Of a stretch of 64,000 nt of DNA, positions 39,032 to 48,500 are shown in pieces. Below the pieces are notes generated by a model. The model was not told where the DNA came from, made no database searches, and was given only the letters and a program-made list of their open reading frames with translations. A program made the position numbers and the translations under genes. The stretch is from an uncultured Clostridia bacterium. GTDB taxonomy: Bacteria > Bacillota > Clostridia > UMGS1883. The stretch spans positions 1-64,000 of the forward strand of contig CANQRB010000007.1 of assembly GCA_947626145.1 (NCBI GenBank), read 5' to 3'. Each line of letters starts with the position of its first letter. The stretch's first letter is position 1.

Positions 39032-39109
39032 TAAATCGAAGTTTCCCATATTCGCGGTCCCTCCTCCTTGGGCAATAGGTACCAGCCTTTTCCGCGAGTA
39101 ATTGAACGG

Positions 39110-39147
39110 CGCTCCGCGTTTTGACCGACGCGGGGCGTTTGTCTTTT
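39110..39147 (+). terminator. Terminator after the small protein gene
   Basis: Arms CGCTCCGCG (39110-39118) and CGCGGGGCG (39129-39137) pair over 9 bp with one G-U, followed by TTTGTCTTTTT. The 79 bases between the stop and this hairpin also contain CGCGG/CCGCG arms, possibly a folded 3' end. Confidence 0.7.
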
Positions 39148-39207
39148 TATACTAATTCCAAATTAAGATCATAAATATGTAAGTTTATTACGGTAACAAT
39201 GGCAGAT

Positions 39208-39372
39208 TAAAAAGGCTTCCCCTCGAGGGGAAGCTGTCAGCGATAGCTGACTGATGAGGTGTAGCCGCTGTGCGGCGTTATTGTAACCGTATATGTATAA
39301 CGGATGCTTCGCATCCTACACCTCATCCGGCACTTCGTGCCACCTTCCCCTCAAAGGGGAAGGCTTTATTAG
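39208..39372 (+). mobile_element. MITE-like inverted-repeat element
   Basis: About 160 bp with long imperfect terminal inverted repeats. The left end reads AAGGCTTCCCCTCGAGGGGA... to GATGAGGTGTAG, the right end CTACACCTCATC... to CCCCTCAAAGGGGAAGGCTT. Each arm contains its own palindrome. ATTA flanks both sides and may be a target duplication. No ORF. Elements of this type are scattered in gut Clostridia and are probably moved in trans. This is the only copy I found here. Its strand is arbitrary. Confidence 0.75.
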
Positions 39373-39397
39373 ACGCTTTCAATTGGGAGTAGTATAA

Positions 39398-39423
39398 CAT
39401 TTTGTATAATTATTTCGACATTT
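39398..39423 (-). promoter_or_regulatory. AraC-type operator, family 1 (second copy)
   Basis: Read on the minus strand this matches 35535-35560 at 24 of 26 positions (shared core AAATAATTATACAAAATG). It ends 5 bp upstream of the -35 box of the AraC gene at 39506, in opposite orientation to the first copy. Confidence 0.7.
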
Positions 39424-39428
39424 ACATC

Positions 39429-39458
39429 TTGACACGAGCCGCGCCGTCGGAGTATAAT
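39429..39458 (+). promoter_or_regulatory. Consensus promoter of the AraC gene pair
   Basis: Perfect TTGACA (39429-39434) and TATAAT (39453-39458) with 18 bp between. The ATG at 39506 follows CGGAGGA. A consensus promoter next to an operator fits autoregulation, by repression or activation. Confidence 0.8.
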
Positions 39459-39505
39459 TGAATTGTGAGCCGAGGCCCGCAAATTAGAAAAACGGAGGAA
39501 TAACA

Positions 39506-40375
39506 ATGTTCACCCCTCTTACCGACGATGAGGATCGCTGCCTTTCGATATATGTTCTGGGCTCCAAGGCCGTCGCGCACCAAAAGGCCGAAAATTACCC
39601 CGGCGGCTTTGCCAAGTGCTGCCAGTTTTCGCTCTTTACCGGCGGGAGGGGCAGCTTTACGGATCACAACAAGAAAAAGTGGAGAATTCACCCCGGTGAC
39701 GTGTTCTATTTTACCGAGGGCACTCCCGTGGAATATTACCCATTCACTGACCGGTGGGAGACTATGTACGTTATGTGCGCCGGCTCCGGCCTCGGCACCC
39801 TCATGGACTATCTGGGCTTTTCTCAGAGCGGCGTTATCACCACCACAAACACCGGCGTTTTTGACGAGGTGCGCATCCTGTTTGAAGAGATAGTCGAGCT
39901 AAACAAGCTCCGGGGCCGGCTGGTCAATTCCGAGCTGTCATACCTGCTTTACGAGCTGCTGATGGTTCTGGGCGAGTGCAACGGCGCCATGCCTAACGAG
40001 GATCCCGCCATAAAACGCCTCGAGCCCCTCGTCAAAATGATAAACGAGCGTTACCATGAGGATATCCCTCTGGAGGAAATGGCCGACCTCGTGGGCTGCA
40101 CTCCCTCTTATCTTGGCAAGCTTTTCCGTGAGGTGTACCACACCTCTCCCGTGACTTATCTGATCAGGGTCAGGGTAGAACAGGCCCGCAGGCTCCTTTG
40201 CTCTGACCTTTCCCTCACCACTCAGCAGGTGGGGGAGCGCTGCGGCTTCAACGACAAGTCCTATTTCGGCAAGATATTCAAAAGATACACCGGCATAACG
40301 CCCGCCGAATATCGGGCGGCCAACACATATATCGAAAATAACCGGGGGAATAAAGATGCTGTTACTGACCAGTGA
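39506..40375 (+). CDS. AraC-family transcriptional regulator
   Basis: A 289-residue regulator. The N-terminal cupin sensor includes FSLFTGGRGSFTDHNKKKW and HPGDVFYFTEGTPVEYYP. The C-terminal HTH pair at about 185-280 includes DIPLEEMADLVGCTPSYLGK and LTTQQVGERCGFNDKSYFGK followed by IFKRYTGITPAEYR. It lies directly after its own promoter and a family 1 operator. It is the best candidate reader of the near-identical sites at 35535 and 39398, which would make it autoregulated and the regulator of the 35627 gene. The next regulator overlaps its end by 20 bases. Confidence 0.88.
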   Translation: MFTPLTDDEDRCLSIYVLGSKAVAHQKAENYPGGFAKCCQFSLFTGGRGSFTDHNKKKWRIHPGDVFYFTEGTPVEYYPFTDRWETMYVMCAGSGLGTLMDYLGFSQSGVITTTNTGVFDEVRILFEEIVELNKLRGRLVNSELSYLLYELLMVLGECNGAMPNEDPAIKRLEPLVKMINERYHEDIPLEEMADLVGCTPSYLGKLFREVYHTSPVTYLIRVRVEQARRLLCSDLSLTTQQVGERCGFNDKSYFGKIFKRYTGITPAEYRAANTYIENNRGNKDAVTDQ

Positions 40376-41135
40376 GAACCTTTTGGTGCGGGTGGTGGAC
40401 GCCGCCCGCTGGACGGTGGAACGCTTTGAGGAGATATACAACTTCCCCTTTGCACAGCTCATTTTCTGCGACAGGGGGCGGGGCCGGCTACTGCCGGAGA
40501 ACGGCGTCGAGACCCCTTTCTCCGCCGGGGCCGCCGTCTTTCTTGCCAAGGGAGCCCGCTGCGGTGTGATCGCCGACGGAGGGCCCCTCAAATTCCGGAA
40601 AATTGCCTGCGACACGGTCATGACCCCGTACCTGATGAACTACTTCGACAGCGGAACCGTGAATTTACTGGAAAAGTGCAGCCCGGAGCTGAGGCGGCTG
40701 TACCGCGAGCTTTACGGCCTGTGCGGCAGCGCCGCCGTGTCCAAAGACAAAAACGTCTCACTCAAGCTGTACCGGGCGCTGATTTTGATGGGGCAGGAAA
40801 TAGCCGGGAAAAACGACAACGAGGCCGGTGTCCTGCGGAAGATGGCCGACCGGTACGGAGATTACATTTTTAAAAGCTTTAAGGCCGGCGAGGAGGCGGC
40901 TCCCGCGCCCGAGGCCGAGGCGCTGATGCGCCGGGTCTACGGTATGAGCGTCGGTGAGTACAGCCTGTATATCCGCCTCGAGAGGAGCAAGCCCTTTATC
41001 TGCTTTATGCGGAAGGACATCGACGTTGACTGGCTGGCCGAATATCTGGGCTTCGGCAGCGCCGGGGAATTCCGCGAGAGCTTTGCCAGCCGCTACGGCC
41101 TCACGGTCGAGGAGTACGCGACCGGAATGAAGTGA
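40356..41135 (+). CDS. Divergent AraC-like regulator with shortened first HTH
   Basis: A 259-residue protein starting at an ATG behind CGGGGGAA inside the end of the previous gene, so translationally coupled. A cupin-like N-terminus (GRGRLLPENGVETPFSAGAA, VFLAKGARCGVI) and an intact second HTH (IDVDWLAEYLGFGSAGEFRE, RYGLTVEEYA) are visible. The first HTH region (PEAEALMRRVYGMSVGEYS) appears degenerate. It may bind DNA weakly, heterodimerise with, or modulate its neighbour. The family 2 repeats at 41137 start right after its stop codon. Confidence 0.75.
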   Translation: MLLLTSENLLVRVVDAARWTVERFEEIYNFPFAQLIFCDRGRGRLLPENGVETPFSAGAAVFLAKGARCGVIADGGPLKFRKIACDTVMTPYLMNYFDSGTVNLLEKCSPELRRLYRELYGLCGSAAVSKDKNVSLKLYRALILMGQEIAGKNDNEAGVLRKMADRYGDYIFKSFKAGEEAAPAPEAEALMRRVYGMSVGEYSLYIRLERSKPFICFMRKDIDVDWLAEYLGFGSAGEFRESFASRYGLTVEEYATGMK

Positions 41136-41136
41136 T

Positions 41137-41176
41137 TACATTTTGGCAATTTTGCCCTACAATTTGGTATTGTAGG
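41137..41176 (+). promoter_or_regulatory. AraC-type operator, family 2 (direct repeat, 21-bp spacing)
   Basis: TACATTTTGGCAATTTTGC (41137-41155) is followed exactly 21 bp later by TACAATTTGGTATTGTAGG (41158-41176). The 19-base first half recurs perfectly, inverted, at 48855-48873. The second half overlaps the -35 region of the following promoter. Confidence 0.7.
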
Positions 41177-41199
41177 GCTTTCTTACATTATGGTAAAAT
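41170..41199 (+). promoter_or_regulatory. Promoter of the 41235 operon
   Basis: TTGTAG (41170-41175), 18 bp, TAAAAT (41194-41199). The weak -35 overlapped by an operator half fits activator dependence. GGAGG precedes the ATG at 41235. Confidence 0.55.
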
Positions 41200-41234
41200 A
41201 TAAGTGAAAAACGTCAAATTTGGAGGTAGGAAAA

Positions 41235-43250
41235 ATGAAAAAGCTTATAACTTTGGTTGCGGCCCTTATAGGGCTTTTCGTCATGTGTCAGGCCGCCTCG
41301 GCGGCGGAATTCAAACACCCCGGTATACTCCACACTCAGGAGGACATCGACAGGGTTAAGGCGGCCGTCGCCGCCGGTCAGGAGCCTATCGCCTCCGGCT
41401 GGGAGGCGCTGGTGAACAGCGAGTTTTCCAAGGCCGGATGGTCGCCCAGAGCCGTCGATACCGTTGTCCGCGGCGGCAACGGCGACAATGTTTCTCTCCT
41501 TTACAACGATGTGGCCCGGGCCTATCAGTGCGCCCTGCGCTGGAAGATAAGCGGCGACACCGTCTGCGGCGATACGGCGAAGAATATCCTCAACGCCTGG
41601 AGCTCCACTCTTAAGACCCTGACCGGCAACGCCGACCGCTATTTGGCCTCCGGCATTTTCGGTTATCAGCTGGCCAATGCCGCCGAGCTCATGCGGGACT
41701 ATCCCGGCTTTGACGTGGACGGGATGAAAACCATGCTGACGGACGTGTTCTATAAGCCCCTGTGCGAGCGCTTCCTTCTGGGTAACGAGTTTGGGCGGGA
41801 TCACAACGACGCTCATATACAGAATTACTGGGCCAACTGGGATCTGTGCAATATGGCTGCCACCGTGGCCATAGGCATATTCTGTGACGACAGGGAGATA
41901 TATGACAAGGGCATTAATTACTTCATGTACGGGGCTGGGAACGGCTCCATATACAATGCCGTGCCCGCCGTGTTCCCCGGCTCTCTGGCTCAGTGGCAGG
42001 AGGCCGGCCGCGATCAGGGCCACGCCAATCTCGGCGTCGGCCTCATGGCCTGTACCTGCGAAATGGCATGGAATCAAGGCGTCGACCTCTATGGCTGGGC
42101 CAATAACCGCTTCATGTACGCCGCCGAGTATGTGGCAAGATACAACAACGGCGATGATGTGCCCTTTGCGGCCTATGAGTGGCACACGGGGCAGGGCGGC
42201 AATCTGATGAGCCATACCGTTGTGGCCGAAGGCGGCAGGGGAGAGGTACGTCCCATTTGGGAGATGATATATAATCACTACCATAACCGCATGGGACTCA
42301 GCGTGCCAAATATTGAAAAGCGGGCCGCACTCGGCCGTCCCGAGGGCGGCGCGGGCGGACACGCCACCACCTTTGACCAGCCCGGCTTCGGCACCCTTAT
42401 GTTCACCCGTCCGTCCGGCAGCGGAGGCGCGGCCGTTATGCCGGAGGGCAACGTGGCCGAGGGTGTGTACAGGATCGTTTCCCGCTCGACGGGCAAGGCC
42501 GTGGGCGTCAGGGACGGACGGGCGGTTCAGCTCGGTATTTCCGACGCCGACGACAGCCAAAAGTGGAGGATCGCCCACCTCGGCGGCGGACAGTACACCG
42601 TCACAAACGTGGACAGCGGCCTTTCCCTCTCGGTGGAAAATGAGTCCATGGAGAACGGCGCGGCCTATGTCGCCGCCCCGTATCAGGCCCGCAACAGTCA
42701 GAAATTCGCCTTCCTGCCCGCCGACGGCGAGTGGATGCGGATAACGGCAGTGCACCTCAGCAAGGCTCTGGACATATCCAACAACAGCTCTGATGACGGG
42801 GCCCAGCTGATACAGTGGACTTACGACCTCAAGGCTAATCAGCAGTGGAAGCTGGAGCTCATTGAGGCGGGCGACATTACTCCGCCGCAGCTGGCCGACA
42901 GCACTCGGGCCTATGTGACAATTAACGGCGCCTATCTTGAAAGCGACGTCAGTCCCGTTGTCGAAAACGGCCGTGTTCTTGTGCCAATGAGAGCCATTTT
43001 TGAGGCATTGGGAGCCGAGGTGGTCTGGAACGCCGGCACAAGTACCGTCATAGGCAGAAAGGACGGTGTGGAGATCGTCCTCAAGCTTGGAGACTCCACC
43101 GCGAGGATAGACGGAATGCCCTACGAGCTGGACGTTCCGGCCCGGGCCGTTGACGGACATACCCTTGTGCCCCTGCGGTTTGTGGCCGAGGCCCTCAGTG
43201 CGGACATCAGGTGGAACGGCGACACGTCAACGGCGGAAATACAGCTTTGA
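41235..43250 (+). CDS. Secreted alginate-lyase-superfamily enzyme with ricin-fold and CuAO-N-like repeats
   Basis: A 671-residue secreted enzyme. The ATG at 41235 is preferred over the upstream TTG because TGGAGG is 8 bases before it. The signal peptide ends near residue 24 (QAASAA). The toroid domain (25-385) opens HPGILHTQEDIDRVKAAVAA and carries QNYWANWDLCNMAATVAIGI and the family motif QEAGRDQGHANLG. A ricin-type module (405-545) includes SQKWRIAHLGGGQYTVTNVD. Two copper-amine-oxidase-N-like repeats (560-671, RVLVPMRAIFEALGAEVVWN, LVPLRFVAEALSADIRWN) end the protein; such repeats in Clostridia are structural, not oxidases. It is more distant from the other two toroid enzymes, so it may cut a different linkage. 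GH28 follows 26 bases on. Confidence 0.8.
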   Translation: MKKLITLVAALIGLFVMCQAASAAEFKHPGILHTQEDIDRVKAAVAAGQEPIASGWEALVNSEFSKAGWSPRAVDTVVRGGNGDNVSLLYNDVARAYQCALRWKISGDTVCGDTAKNILNAWSSTLKTLTGNADRYLASGIFGYQLANAAELMRDYPGFDVDGMKTMLTDVFYKPLCERFLLGNEFGRDHNDAHIQNYWANWDLCNMAATVAIGIFCDDREIYDKGINYFMYGAGNGSIYNAVPAVFPGSLAQWQEAGRDQGHANLGVGLMACTCEMAWNQGVDLYGWANNRFMYAAEYVARYNNGDDVPFAAYEWHTGQGGNLMSHTVVAEGGRGEVRPIWEMIYNHYHNRMGLSVPNIEKRAALGRPEGGAGGHATTFDQPGFGTLMFTRPSGSGGAAVMPEGNVAEGVYRIVSRSTGKAVGVRDGRAVQLGISDADDSQKWRIAHLGGGQYTVTNVDSGLSLSVENESMENGAAYVAAPYQARNSQKFAFLPADGEWMRITAVHLSKALDISNNSSDDGAQLIQWTYDLKANQQWKLELIEAGDITPPQLADSTRAYVTINGAYLESDVSPVVENGRVLVPMRAIFEALGAEVVWNAGTSTVIGRKDGVEIVLKLGDSTARIDGMPYELDVPARAVDGHTLVPLRFVAEALSADIRWNGDTSTAEIQL

Positions 43251-43276
43251 AAGCCTCAGGAGTAAAGGAGAATTTT

Positions 43277-44647
43277 ATGAAAATACCGCGTCTTGAGCCT
43301 TTGCGCCCCTGGGATCGGCTTGACTTTGAAAACCAGAGCTATACCGTGAAGGTCAATGGGGAAAGACAGTTCGTCCGCGATGTGCGGGTGGATATGCACG
43401 ACAGGCATATCGCCGCCCTTTGCCTTTTCGACTTTGACGGGCCCTGTGAGGTAAGGATAAGCCGCAGGGGTATACCCATAAATTTTGTGGACATAAGGCC
43501 GACGGCCGAAAAGATCGAATACAGCATAGAGGGCAGCGAGCTTGTGCTGTACCTCGACAGGCCGGTTCGGCTGAGCGTCGAAATCGACGGCAACAGGTTT
43601 ACAAATCTACATCTCTTTGCGGAAAAGCCCGCCGGAATACCGGAGGGCCGCCGTATCGGGGCCGGTGTGCATCGGGTGGAGGACGCCGCACCCGCCGCAG
43701 GTGAGACCGTGATTTTTATGCCCGGCCTCCACTATATCGAGGAGGTCGTACTTCCGGCGGCGGAGGGCTCTACCGTTTGCCTTGCGCCGGGAGCGGTGCT
43801 GGTGGGCAGCATAGTCTGTGACCGGGTTTCCGGTGTGAGAATTTGCGGCGGCGGCGTCATAGACCTGCACAGCTTCGAACGTTACAGTACCTTCCGCGGA
43901 GTGAGGATAACGGACAGCCAAAATATCAGCGTGGAGGAAATAACCATAGTCAATCCCCCGCATTACAGCGTTTATCTGGGCTCCAGTGAAAACATACATA
44001 TCGACGGGATAAAATGCTTTTCATCCGAGGGCTGGTCCGACGGCATTGATATGATGGCCTGCAAAAATGTGCTGTGCGAAAACTTGTTTATGCGCAACAG
44101 TGACGACTGTATAGCCGTGTATGCTTCCCGCTGGAAGCACAGGGGCGGGACGAAAAATGTCACCGTCCGGAACAGCGTGCTTTGGGCGGATGTGGCCCAT
44201 CCCATGAATACGGGCGGTCACGGTCTGGAGGGGGATGTCATTGAGGATGTGGTCTTTGAGAATATAACCGTCCTTAACCACCACGAGCCCCAGAAAGCCT
44301 TTATGGGCGTTATGGCCATAAACGTGGGGGACGGCGTCATTGTCAGGAACGTTAAATACAAAAACATAACCGTCGAATGTATCGAGAAGGGCCGGCTTTT
44401 TGATATCCGTACCGTGAAAAACGACTGTTACAATAAGATACCGGGCAAAAGTGTCGAGAACATATCGTTTGAAAACATCAGCTCCTGCCGTGCCGGCGAG
44501 CCGTCAGTCATAAGCGGTTTCAGCCGTGAGTGTCCCGTGGAGGGCGTGACCTTCAGCAACATAAGGATAGACGGCAAAAGGGCCGCCGCTCTTGGCGAGG
44601 CGGATATAACCGTCGGAGACTTTGCCCATAATATAAGCTTGAGTTAG
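43277..44647 (+). CDS. GH28 polygalacturonase-like glycosidase (cytoplasmic)
   Basis: A 456-residue right-handed beta-helix protein of the GH28 family, which hydrolyses alpha-galacturonide and related bonds. The start is the ATG at 43277 behind AAAGGAG. Family residues are present: D255 in GWSDGIDMMA, D276 and D277 in MRNSDDCIAVYA, and H315 in NTGGHGLEGD, with RNVKYKN downstream. No signal peptide is present, so it should act in the cytoplasm on imported oligosaccharides, probably exo-acting. It lies between a secreted toroid enzyme and an AraC regulator in one operon. Confidence 0.88.
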   Translation: MKIPRLEPLRPWDRLDFENQSYTVKVNGERQFVRDVRVDMHDRHIAALCLFDFDGPCEVRISRRGIPINFVDIRPTAEKIEYSIEGSELVLYLDRPVRLSVEIDGNRFTNLHLFAEKPAGIPEGRRIGAGVHRVEDAAPAAGETVIFMPGLHYIEEVVLPAAEGSTVCLAPGAVLVGSIVCDRVSGVRICGGGVIDLHSFERYSTFRGVRITDSQNISVEEITIVNPPHYSVYLGSSENIHIDGIKCFSSEGWSDGIDMMACKNVLCENLFMRNSDDCIAVYASRWKHRGGTKNVTVRNSVLWADVAHPMNTGGHGLEGDVIEDVVFENITVLNHHEPQKAFMGVMAINVGDGVIVRNVKYKNITVECIEKGRLFDIRTVKNDCYNKIPGKSVENISFENISSCRAGEPSVISGFSRECPVEGVTFSNIRIDGKRAAALGEADITVGDFAHNISLS

Positions 44648-44660
44648 CGGGGGTGCAAAG

Positions 44661-45458
44661 GTGGAGCGCTGCAATTATATAAACTACGACCGGCGCAATA
44701 TTGACTTCAACGTGGTTCAGTACGGTTACCGCAAATGTGATCCCGGCTTCGGCGAAAAGCCGAATATATGGAGAAATTTTCTGCTGCATTATGTGTATGA
44801 CGGCAAGGGCGCTCTTTATGCCGACGGCAAGCGCATAGCCGTGGGAAAAAACCAGGCTTTTATGATTTTCCCCGGCCAGATAGCCAGCTACATCGCCGAT
44901 GAGGATGACCCCTTCGAGTATCGTTGGATCGAGTTTTACGGCGACGGGATGAAGCGGCTCCTGCCCGATGTGGGGGTTTCGGTGACAAATCCCATAATCG
45001 ACGACGGCGACGGCCGTGTCGGCGCCGCCCTGAAGAATATAGTCGACCGTGGCCCGATGGACAACGCGGTTCTAATGTCACACTTTTGGATGCTGGCCGA
45101 GGCGCTGGGCTCGGGACGCACGGACGACGTGAGCCAGAGGGAACGCTACGTCCAAAAGGCGGTGGACTTTATTCAGGCCGGCATCGGCCGGAAAATAACT
45201 GTGGAGGACGTTTGCCGTGAGCTGAATATCTCCCGCAACTATTTTACGGACATTTTCACGAAGTCTATGGGCATATCGCCGAAAAGGTACATCGTCAGCC
45301 GGCACATGGAAATGGCCATGGAGCTTCTGCGCCGCACGAAGTACAGCGTCAGCGAGATAGCCTATATCGTGGGCTACAACAATCCCATGGAGTTTACCAA
45401 GGCCTTTGCGAGGTTCGCCGGAATGTCGCCCAGCGAATACAGAAAAAGCTCGTTTTAA
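44661..45458 (+). CDS. AraC-family transcriptional regulator
   Basis: A 265-residue regulator with a GTG start behind GCGGGGGTG. The cupin-type sensor (VYDGKGALYADGKRIAVGKN, MIFPGQIASYIAD) and double HTH (KITVEDVCRELNISRNYFTD, SVSEIAYIVGYNNPMEFTKA) are intact. It is a paralogue of the regulator at 15187 (shared YGYRKCxPGF and DPFEYRWxEFYG). As last gene of the 41235 operon it is a candidate for reading the family 2 repeats upstream of that operon and in the 48.8 kb divergent region, but the assignment between AraC genes is open. Confidence 0.88.
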   Translation: MERCNYINYDRRNIDFNVVQYGYRKCDPGFGEKPNIWRNFLLHYVYDGKGALYADGKRIAVGKNQAFMIFPGQIASYIADEDDPFEYRWIEFYGDGMKRLLPDVGVSVTNPIIDDGDGRVGAALKNIVDRGPMDNAVLMSHFWMLAEALGSGRTDDVSQRERYVQKAVDFIQAGIGRKITVEDVCRELNISRNYFTDIFTKSMGISPKRYIVSRHMEMAMELLRRTKYSVSEIAYIVGYNNPMEFTKAFARFAGMSPSEYRKSSF

Positions 45459-45490
45459 AAAATGGTGCAGACCGTTCAAGGGCATAAAAG

Positions 45491-45524
45491 AAAAACCGTC
45501 TTTTTCTCGTAAAAAGGCGGTTTT
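45491..45524. terminator. Bidirectional terminator between convergent genes
   Basis: AAAAACCGTCTTTTT and AAAAAGGCGGTTTT pair with G-U wobble around a short loop. A-runs and T-runs on both sides let it serve both the AraC gene (plus) and the 1075-residue gene (minus). Confidence 0.75.
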
Positions 45525-45557
45525 CCATATTAATGCAGTTTCGATTTTACAGTCCCG

Positions 45558-48500
45558 CTAAAACTTTACAGTGCCGGCGTACAGGATCTCCGGCGCTGGA
45601 AAGGTCTCCTTCCTGAGAAGCTGCCAGTTTTCGCCGTCCCGTGAGGTAAAGGCGCTTACGGTTTGGCTGCCGAAGTCCCTTTCCAGCCGGAGGAAGGGCC
45701 CGAGCTCGTCAAGGTCGAACCGCAGGGGGCTCAGCTTGCCGAAGGGGCAGTACATAGTGTTCCTGGTTCTGACCCTGAACACCGGCCGACCCTTTTCATA
45801 TCCCAAGAAGGCATAGCGCGCATTTGCTTCGGCGCTTTCCCGCAGCATTATGCCGCCCTCTCTCAATTCTTCGGTGAGGACGATGTCTTTTGCCGCGGCT
45901 CGGGCGGTGAAGGTCATGGAGTCCCTGATGTCGCGTTCAAGAGCGCGGTAGTCGTCCCCCTCGCCGAAGCCTGTCGGCCCGCTCCCGATAGTGAAGCCTG
46001 CCGTTCCGCCGGTGAGGACGGCGGTTTTTGGGCAAGAGGGAGTCCCTTCGCCGTTATCGCCGAAGGCCGTCACCGTGTAGGTGTGGGCATCTCCTTTTTT
46101 AACGTCCATATCCCGGTATATATTGCCCTCGGCCTCGGCAATCGCCGTACCGTCCCGGTATATCCTGTAGCCTACCGCTCCGGCGGCGTGCTTCCATTGG
46201 AGAAGGTTCCCGTCCACGTCGTGCAATACGTTCAGTATGTTCACCCGGCTTGGCGGCAGCTCCCCGTCAGCCGTTTTCAGTCTTAGCACAAGGGCGGTAA
46301 TGGGCGGCACGGTCAGCTTTCCGTCAGGGGCGCTGACGTAAGCTCGGCTCCGCATATCGTATATTCGTCCTCTTTCGGGCACGGGCACGGTGAAGCTTCG
46401 GGCGTTTTCGTAGGCGGTGCGGGTGGTGTTCACTATTATAAAATACCTGCCGAGCTTCGCCCATATAACGTCGGGATAACCGGAAAACGGCGTGTCCGCT
46501 TCTAAATTTTCCCGCAGGACATGGCCGATGCCCTTTTGATATGTTATGGGCAGCTCCTCGCCGCAGAGGGCCTGTGGAGCGGCGGCAAAATCCTTAAGGA
46601 CAGACGGGTCGTCAGCGATAAAGTCCATGTTCACGTTGTCCGGGCGTATGTACTTGCCGTCCTCCTCAAAAATACCGTCGGTGGCGAACTGCATCAGCTG
46701 TACCGCGCCGCCTTGACGGACGTGGGCCCGGCCGACGGCGCTGTAGCCACGGTTCCGCAGGTTTAAGGCCGCAAACACTGAGGTGTCTCCGTCCCGCAGT
46801 GAGAGGGTCAGATTGTCAATATCGACCCAGGCAAACTCCGTTTCGCCCCGGACGTTTTCGTCCTTATACAGCCGATAGTCGGTGTGGGGCAGAAAGTGAG
46901 TCGGTTCGCCGGATAGAATTTCTCTCACCGTCCGATCTATGCGGAAATCGTTGTAGTTCGCCGCCAGGTCGTCTATGATAAAGTCCAGCCGCCCGTCCAG
47001 CCGCTGTTGTCGGGCGAAGTCCACTGCCTCCTTCGCATATAGCCGGTACTCCTCCCATTCGGGGCCGTAATAGCGGAGAGGCTCCTCCTCCATGTGTCCC
47101 AAGAGAGAGGCGAAGAGGAAGCGGCGGCCGTCATGAATATCGGTGGCGTAGGCGATTTTTCCGGGGAGGGTCGGGTTGCGTTCGTCTATGCCCTGCTCCA
47201 TGTGCATGATCCGGTTCCCGTCGGCGTCCACGGTCTGATAGCGCATAAAGCCCCGGGAGTGAATGTTCTTCAGAGCGGCGCGCATTATCTCATCGGATAA
47301 GTCCCTGTCGCCGTGGTTCCATGTGCGGTACACCCACTCCGGCAGGTAGTTGGCGGTTTCGCCGTAGTTGCCCACATAACCGTTTTCTCTGGTCATACAT
47401 TCCACCGTGAGGGGCCTGTAATTGGCGCCGTAGGGTCTGCGGCGGACAAAGTCCCCGTTTTCGTCGGTGAGCTGGCGGGCCCTTCCCTTGCAAACCACTT
47501 GAATAAAGTCCTCGGTAAAGACGGCCTCCCTGTCGTGGTGGAAAAGACAGTGGTAGAGGTCCAGCTCCCGGCCGTTTTCGTCGGTGAGCCGGTGTTCACC
47601 AAGCCAGTTGGCCAGCCCCAGTGCCTCCCGAAGAATACGGCGGCATTTTTCGTCGCCGATGTAAAGCTCGCTGCCTATGACGCCAAGCCCGGCCATGGAT
47701 TTCCACGCGCCCTCGTAAGTGTAATAGGTCTGGTTATAAATGTAACTCTGCCGGGCAGAGGCAAAGTCGAAGTTGGCTTTAAGGCACTTTTCCCAAGCTT
47801 CTTTTCTGGTGAGGCCGCTTGCGTCAAGAGAAAATTCTCCCTCTTTTGTAGGACAGTCGAAGGGCTCGTTGAGGTAACTGTCAAAGGCCGCGGAGCCAAG
47901 AATACTGTCGTCCCTGATCAACGGCTCGAGAATGTAAAGGCTCTGGCCCAGCTCGCCGTAATATCCGCCCCAGTCGCTTTGGTGGGAGGTGCGGGCCAGC
48001 GAACGCACGTCCGCAAAATAGTCACGGACGTAAAGGTCGATGCAGTCAAGGACAAGGCGTACCGCCTCGCCCTTTTTTTCAGCGGTGCCCGCGGGGCAGT
48101 AGGGCTCGTGGAGGATCATGCAGAATTGGCGCATACTCTCCACGTATTTCGTTATGGAAATTTTTTCTCCCGCGCGGAGGGCGGCCAGAGAGGAGTTGAA
48201 GGCCGTCCGCTGGTTCTTTATGTATTTTTTTACCGCCCTGTCCGTGTCCTTCATGGAATACTTTTTATAGGGCAGGGCCTTGGCGCTCGGTTCGAGGCTG
48301 TCCGCCGGGGGCAGCATGGGATCAAAGTGGGTGAGGGCCGCGAATATCCGTCCGCTGACCTCGGTCACGTCGCCGTAGGGCTGCCCCTGCCTTAAAACGA
48401 ATTTAAGCGAGCGCTTGCCTCTGGTGAAGCGAAGGGGTATGGCGGTGGTGCAGTAGAAAAAGGCAGGCGGGTCAAAGCCGCCGTAGCAGAGGTTCAGCGC

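Noticed and set aside
40340-40380. Frameshift splitting one long AraC gene
   Set aside because: Both products have their own cupin-like start and their own HTH region, and the second has a ribosome site, so they are two coupled regulators.
41235-43250. Copper amine oxidase, from the C-terminal repeats
   Set aside because: Only the N-terminal-type structural repeat of that family is present, as often seen in Clostridia surface proteins. The catalytic oxidase domain is absent and the enzyme domain is an alginate-lyase-like toroid.
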